NCBI RefSeq assembly: GCF_012113595.1
Contig: NZ_CP050831.1
Span: 372,001 to 436,000 of the forward strand
Origin: Bacteroides faecium
GTDB taxonomy: Bacteria; Bacteroidota; Bacteroidia; Bacteroidales; Bacteroidaceae
Reading direction: 5' to 3'
Length of the DNA stretch: 64,000 nt
Both the position numbers and the translations under genes were made by a program. Of the stretch, positions 61,070 to 64,000 are shown in pieces. The notes under the pieces are model-generated. The model made no database searches and had not been told where the DNA came from. It saw nothing but the letters and a program-made list of their open reading frames with translations. Position 1 is the first letter of the stretch, and the number at the start of each line of letters is the position of its first letter.

Positions 61070-64000
61070 TTAGAATGTAAATTTAACGTTGAATCCAATA
61101 TTGCGGGTAGTCGGCATTCCAAATACATCCACACCCTGATTGTTGTTTCCTACTGACAAAGTTGCATCCGGATCGAATGGGGCATCTTTATAGAAGAAGA
61201 ATAAATTACGGGCAACAAATGATACATCAATTCCCTGAACAACTTTGCTCTTTGCCAGCCACGTCCTCGGAAGAGCATAACTAAGTGACAATTCACGCAA
61301 ACGGATATTAGTTGCATCATACATATAATATTCCGAAATACCATTACGTCCTCCTACTGCTCCATAGAACCCTTTCACATTATCAAATCTCTGACCATTA
61401 TATTCTACATAACCGCGGTCACGAGCTTCAGCAGTTGCCTTGGTTACACCACGAGAATCCAGGTCGGCTTCTGTCAATGACATTACATCACCGCCAATAC
61501 GTGCATCAACAAGGAAATACAAAGTGAAACCTTTGTAAGTAAAGGTATTGCTCCATCCCAACAGACAATCCGGATTAGCATTACCAAGAAGGTCTTTATT
61601 ACCGGTTTTATTCACCGGTGAACCGTCAGCATTTACTTGAATGGAACCGTCGTCATTGCGGACAAAGGCATTACCATAAATATCTCCTAACTTACCGCCT
61701 TCTTTAATACGCATCTGATATGCCATAGAGAAACCTTCCTGTCCATAAGAGAACTGAGTATAGTCAGGATGTAAAGAAATTACTTTATTACGGTTGGCAG
61801 ACACGTTTACCGCAGTCTTCCAACGGAAATTGTCGTTCATCAGCGGAGTTCCGTCAACAGTAAGTTCAAAACCCTTATTACGTATCTTACCAGCGTTGAT
61901 ATAGCGATAAGCATAAAGAGAACCTGCAGGATTAGGCATCATCAGCAACTGATTCTTTGTATCTGTCTGATACCAAGTAAAATCAATCCCCAAACGGCTG
62001 TTAAAGAATCTCCATTCCGTACCAACTTCAAAAGAAGTACTGATTTCCGGTTTCAAGTCACCACGATGTTCTTTATCGTTCACCTGAATAGCACCCCCTG
62101 CCTGTACAATATCGGCAAGACTGGTGATACCGATCGGCAAGTCATTACCAACCTGCGCCCATGAGCCACGTATCTTACTGAATGATATCCATTCGGGCAT
62201 TTTCAGCGTCCTGGATAAAATCCATGTCACACCTGCAGATGGATAGAAGAAACCAGAATTTTTACTGTTTGTATTAGCCAGTGTAGACGACCAGTCGTTA
62301 CGGGCTGTCAGGTCAAGATAAAGCATTTCGTCCCAACCGAGTTGCGCAGTCGCAAATACCGACTGAATTGTACGTTTAGAGTCGATAGTGTGGGAAATAG
62401 CCGCTTTGGAAGTCGATACTACATTCGGAACTGTAAATACATTGGGATGATATAATGAAGCAAGTTTGGAATCAATCATCAGTGAGTTGGCCGTTGTAGC
62501 ATTGATACTTGTGCCGACAGCTCCGTTGATAGAAAACTTGTTGAATGTCTTGTTGAACATAGCCATCAAGTCACCGTACACCTGGAAATTCTGACTATCC
62601 GACCATACATAGCGGCCATTCATAAGTCCGTCATACGTTCCGGCAATATTCGGAGAGGTGGAAGCATACATCTTATTTTCAAATTTATCACTGACAAAAT
62701 CCACATTGCCACGAGCTTGCAAAGTAAACCAGTTATTCACTTTCACATTAGCTGTCAGAGAGGCCATTGCACGGTAACGTTTGTTCCTGTTAGTCACACG
62801 GTTCTTTATCCAATAAGGGTTCTGATCCCATTCACTGATTGAGCCATCTTCGTTGGTCACATACCAGTTTTGCAAGTTCATGTTACGATCTGCGTCATAG
62901 AGTTCAAAATTATCCCGATAAGGAGTCATATCCATTCCGCGAGGGAAACCATAGATATTCACCAACGGATTGAGGTAATATCCACCGGAAGAAGGACTAT
63001 TCTTGATAGTCTGCGTCATCAGATTCGCATTACCGTCCAGTTTCAGGCGATCATTGAAGAAACTGGCAGTTTCGCGAAAAGTAAGGTTATGTTTCTGAAG
63101 TTTGTTTGAGTCAATGATACCCTTGGCAGTAGTATTCGCATAAGAGAAATAAGTTTGCGATTTATCATTGCCACCCATGAAAGAAACTGTATTGATAGCA
63201 GTCACACCATTACTGAAGAAATTATCTACATTGTTATAATCCGTGAGGTTTCCTTTTTCTCCCCAACTACTGGTTCCTCCTTCCATCCGCCCATATGAGT
63301 TCTGAAACTCCGGCAGACTAATTGCATGGTCTACCGTCAGATTGGAAGAGAAAGTTACTTTCTGCATACCGGCCTTACCTTTCTTGGTAGTAATCAAGAT
63401 AACACCATTGGCTGCCTGTGAACCATAAAGCGCTGCAGCAGAAGCACCTTTCAGAATGCTCATGCTCTCAATATCTTCCGGATTCAGATTGGATACACCA
63501 TCACCTGCATCGCGATTCACGCCGTCATTTTCACCACCCATTACAGTAGCTGTTGATTCTGTACTATTATTGAGCATTGGCACACCGTCAATCACATACA
63601 GAGGCTGGTTATTTCCACTGGCAAAAGCAGAGCGGGCGCCACGAATAGATACTTTGGCAGATCCACCCAGTCCTGCTGCACTTTTAGTAATCTGCACACC
63701 AGCGGTTTTACCAGCCAGTGCGTTAATCATATTCGGGTCTTTGGCACGGGTAAGTTCATCCCCTCCCACTTGCTGGGTAGAATAAGTCAGAGAAGCTTCT
63801 TTCTTCTTGATACCCATAGCGGTAACCACTACCTGTTCCAAAGCCATCGCTTCTTCTTCCATCTTTATATTGAAATTCGTCTGCCCGTTTACAGGAATGC
63901 TCTGCTGTTGATAGCCTACATAGGAAACGTTGAGAACTGCATCGGCAGGAAGCTTCAAAGTAAAGTTACCATCCAAGTCGGTAATGGTTCCGTTCGTCGT
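61070..64000 (-). CDS. SusC/RagA-family TonB-dependent transporter, 5' end beyond window
   Basis: The frame is open to the right edge; 976 residues are visible and only the signal peptide and the beginning of the carboxypeptidase-D-like domain are missing. Visible first residues read TTNGTITDLDGNFTLKLPAD, followed by the SusC signature VSYVGYQQQSIPV, the LEQVVVTAMG segment, the plug (QPLYVIDGVPMLNN, GASAAALYGSQAANGVILIT) and the barrel ending NVKFTF. It is paired with the SusD-like gene 20 nt downstream. Confidence 0.94.
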   Translation of the reverse strand, partial: TTNGTITDLDGNFTLKLPADAVLNVSYVGYQQQSIPVNGQTNFNIKMEEEAMALEQVVVTAMGIKKKEASLTYSTQQVGGDELTRAKDPNMINALAGKTAGVQITKSAAGLGGSAKVSIRGARSAFASGNNQPLYVIDGVPMLNNSTESTATVMGGENDGVNRDAGDGVSNLNPEDIESMSILKGASAAALYGSQAANGVILITTKKGKAGMQKVTFSSNLTVDHAISLPEFQNSYGRMEGGTSSWGEKGNLTDYNNVDNFFSNGVTAINTVSFMGGNDKSQTYFSYANTTAKGIIDSNKLQKHNLTFRETASFFNDRLKLDGNANLMTQTIKNSPSSGGYYLNPLVNIYGFPRGMDMTPYRDNFELYDADRNMNLQNWYVTNEDGSISEWDQNPYWIKNRVTNRNKRYRAMASLTANVKVNNWFTLQARGNVDFVSDKFENKMYASTSPNIAGTYDGLMNGRYVWSDSQNFQVYGDLMAMFNKTFNKFSINGAVGTSINATTANSLMIDSKLASLYHPNVFTVPNVVSTSKAAISHTIDSKRTIQSVFATAQLGWDEMLYLDLTARNDWSSTLANTNSKNSGFFYPSAGVTWILSRTLKMPEWISFSKIRGSWAQVGNDLPIGITSLADIVQAGGAIQVNDKEHRGDLKPEISTSFEVGTEWRFFNSRLGIDFTWYQTDTKNQLLMMPNPAGSLYAYRYINAGKIRNKGFELTVDGTPLMNDNFRWKTAVNVSANRNKVISLHPDYTQFSYGQEGFSMAYQMRIKEGGKLGDIYGNAFVRNDDGSIQVNADGSPVNKTGNKDLLGNANPDCLLGWSNTFTYKGFTLYFLVDARIGGDVMSLTEADLDSRGVTKATAEARDRGYVEYNGQRFDNVKGFYGAVGGRNGISEYYMYDATNIRLRELSLSYALPRTWLAKSKVVQGIDVSFVARNLFFFYKDAPFDPDATLSVGNNNQGVDVFGMPTTRNIGFNVKFTF

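Noticed and set aside
1..64000. tRNA or rRNA genes
   Set aside because: No stretch with tRNA-like T-loop and acceptor pairing or rRNA-like sequence was noticed by eye; a dedicated search was not possible.

Overview
The window reads as a chromosomal segment of a gut Bacteroides (Bacteroidota). Support: many genes are preceded by the Bacteroides -7 promoter element TAnnTTTG; there are two SusC/SusD pairs; lipoproteins carry Bacteroides-type lipoboxes; the IspG is the long (about 610-residue) form; and the rpoN-PAP2-gcvH-purE-ispG and ptb-buk gene groups look typical of the genus. I do not assign a species. I saw no rRNA, tRNA or CRISPR array.

Layout. 1-3.0 kb: three secreted or lipid-anchored small proteins (two with DUF4476-like C-termini) and a CvfB-like S1 protein. 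3.2-6.7 kb: malate dehydrogenase, then a metal P-type ATPase with a Fur-family regulator. 6.75-14.9 kb: an accessory stretch with an internally deleted AAA ATPase pseudogene, a DUF3843-like protein, an AAA_14/DUF4143-type ATPase, a VirE-type primase/helicase gene enclosed by about 100-bp inverted repeats, a DUF6078-like protein and a DUF234-type ATPase. 15-20 kb: the housekeeping run ispG, purE, gcvH, PAP2 and rpoN on the minus strand. 20.4-24.3 kb: a KilA-N protein, Xaa-Pro aminopeptidase and an acetyl-xylan-esterase-like enzyme. 24.5-26.3 kb: an AT-rich patch of decaying or foreign genes (GNAT remnant, HisRS-like protein, AraC-type protein without its HTH). 26.3-43.7 kb: mostly core metabolism and transport (nucleoside kinase, Na/Pi symporter, rubredoxin, sensor kinase, Ca2+ ATPase, HAD phosphatase, RibF, CPBP protease, SufE, M28 peptidase, LD-carboxypeptidase, GH16, phosphate butyryltransferase and butyrate kinase). 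43.7-51.7 kb: two paralogous AAA-ATPase/PD-(D/E)XK genes, one behind an XRE regulator, separated by a complete IS66-family element with an 8-bp target duplication. 51.8-59.1 kb: a thioredoxin-SusC-SusD-TlpA cluster. 59.4 kb to the end: a second SusD-SusC pair running off the window.

How the genes work together. The Fur-like protein and the ATPase probably form an autoregulated metal-efflux unit, with a palindrome over the promoter. Ptb and Buk make an acyl-CoA to carboxylate/ATP branch. Each SusCD pair forms an outer-membrane import complex; the first is bracketed by two thioredoxin-fold proteins and has no glycoside hydrolase, so its ligand may not be a glycan. The most unusual structure is the primase gene enclosed by mirrored repeats built from a roughly 10-bp motif (GTGCAAGATA), with 22-bp tandem repeats inside the left end. 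It has the layout of a small, possibly self-replicating element.

Several start codons were moved downstream because the longest reading frame would begin inside a promoter element.
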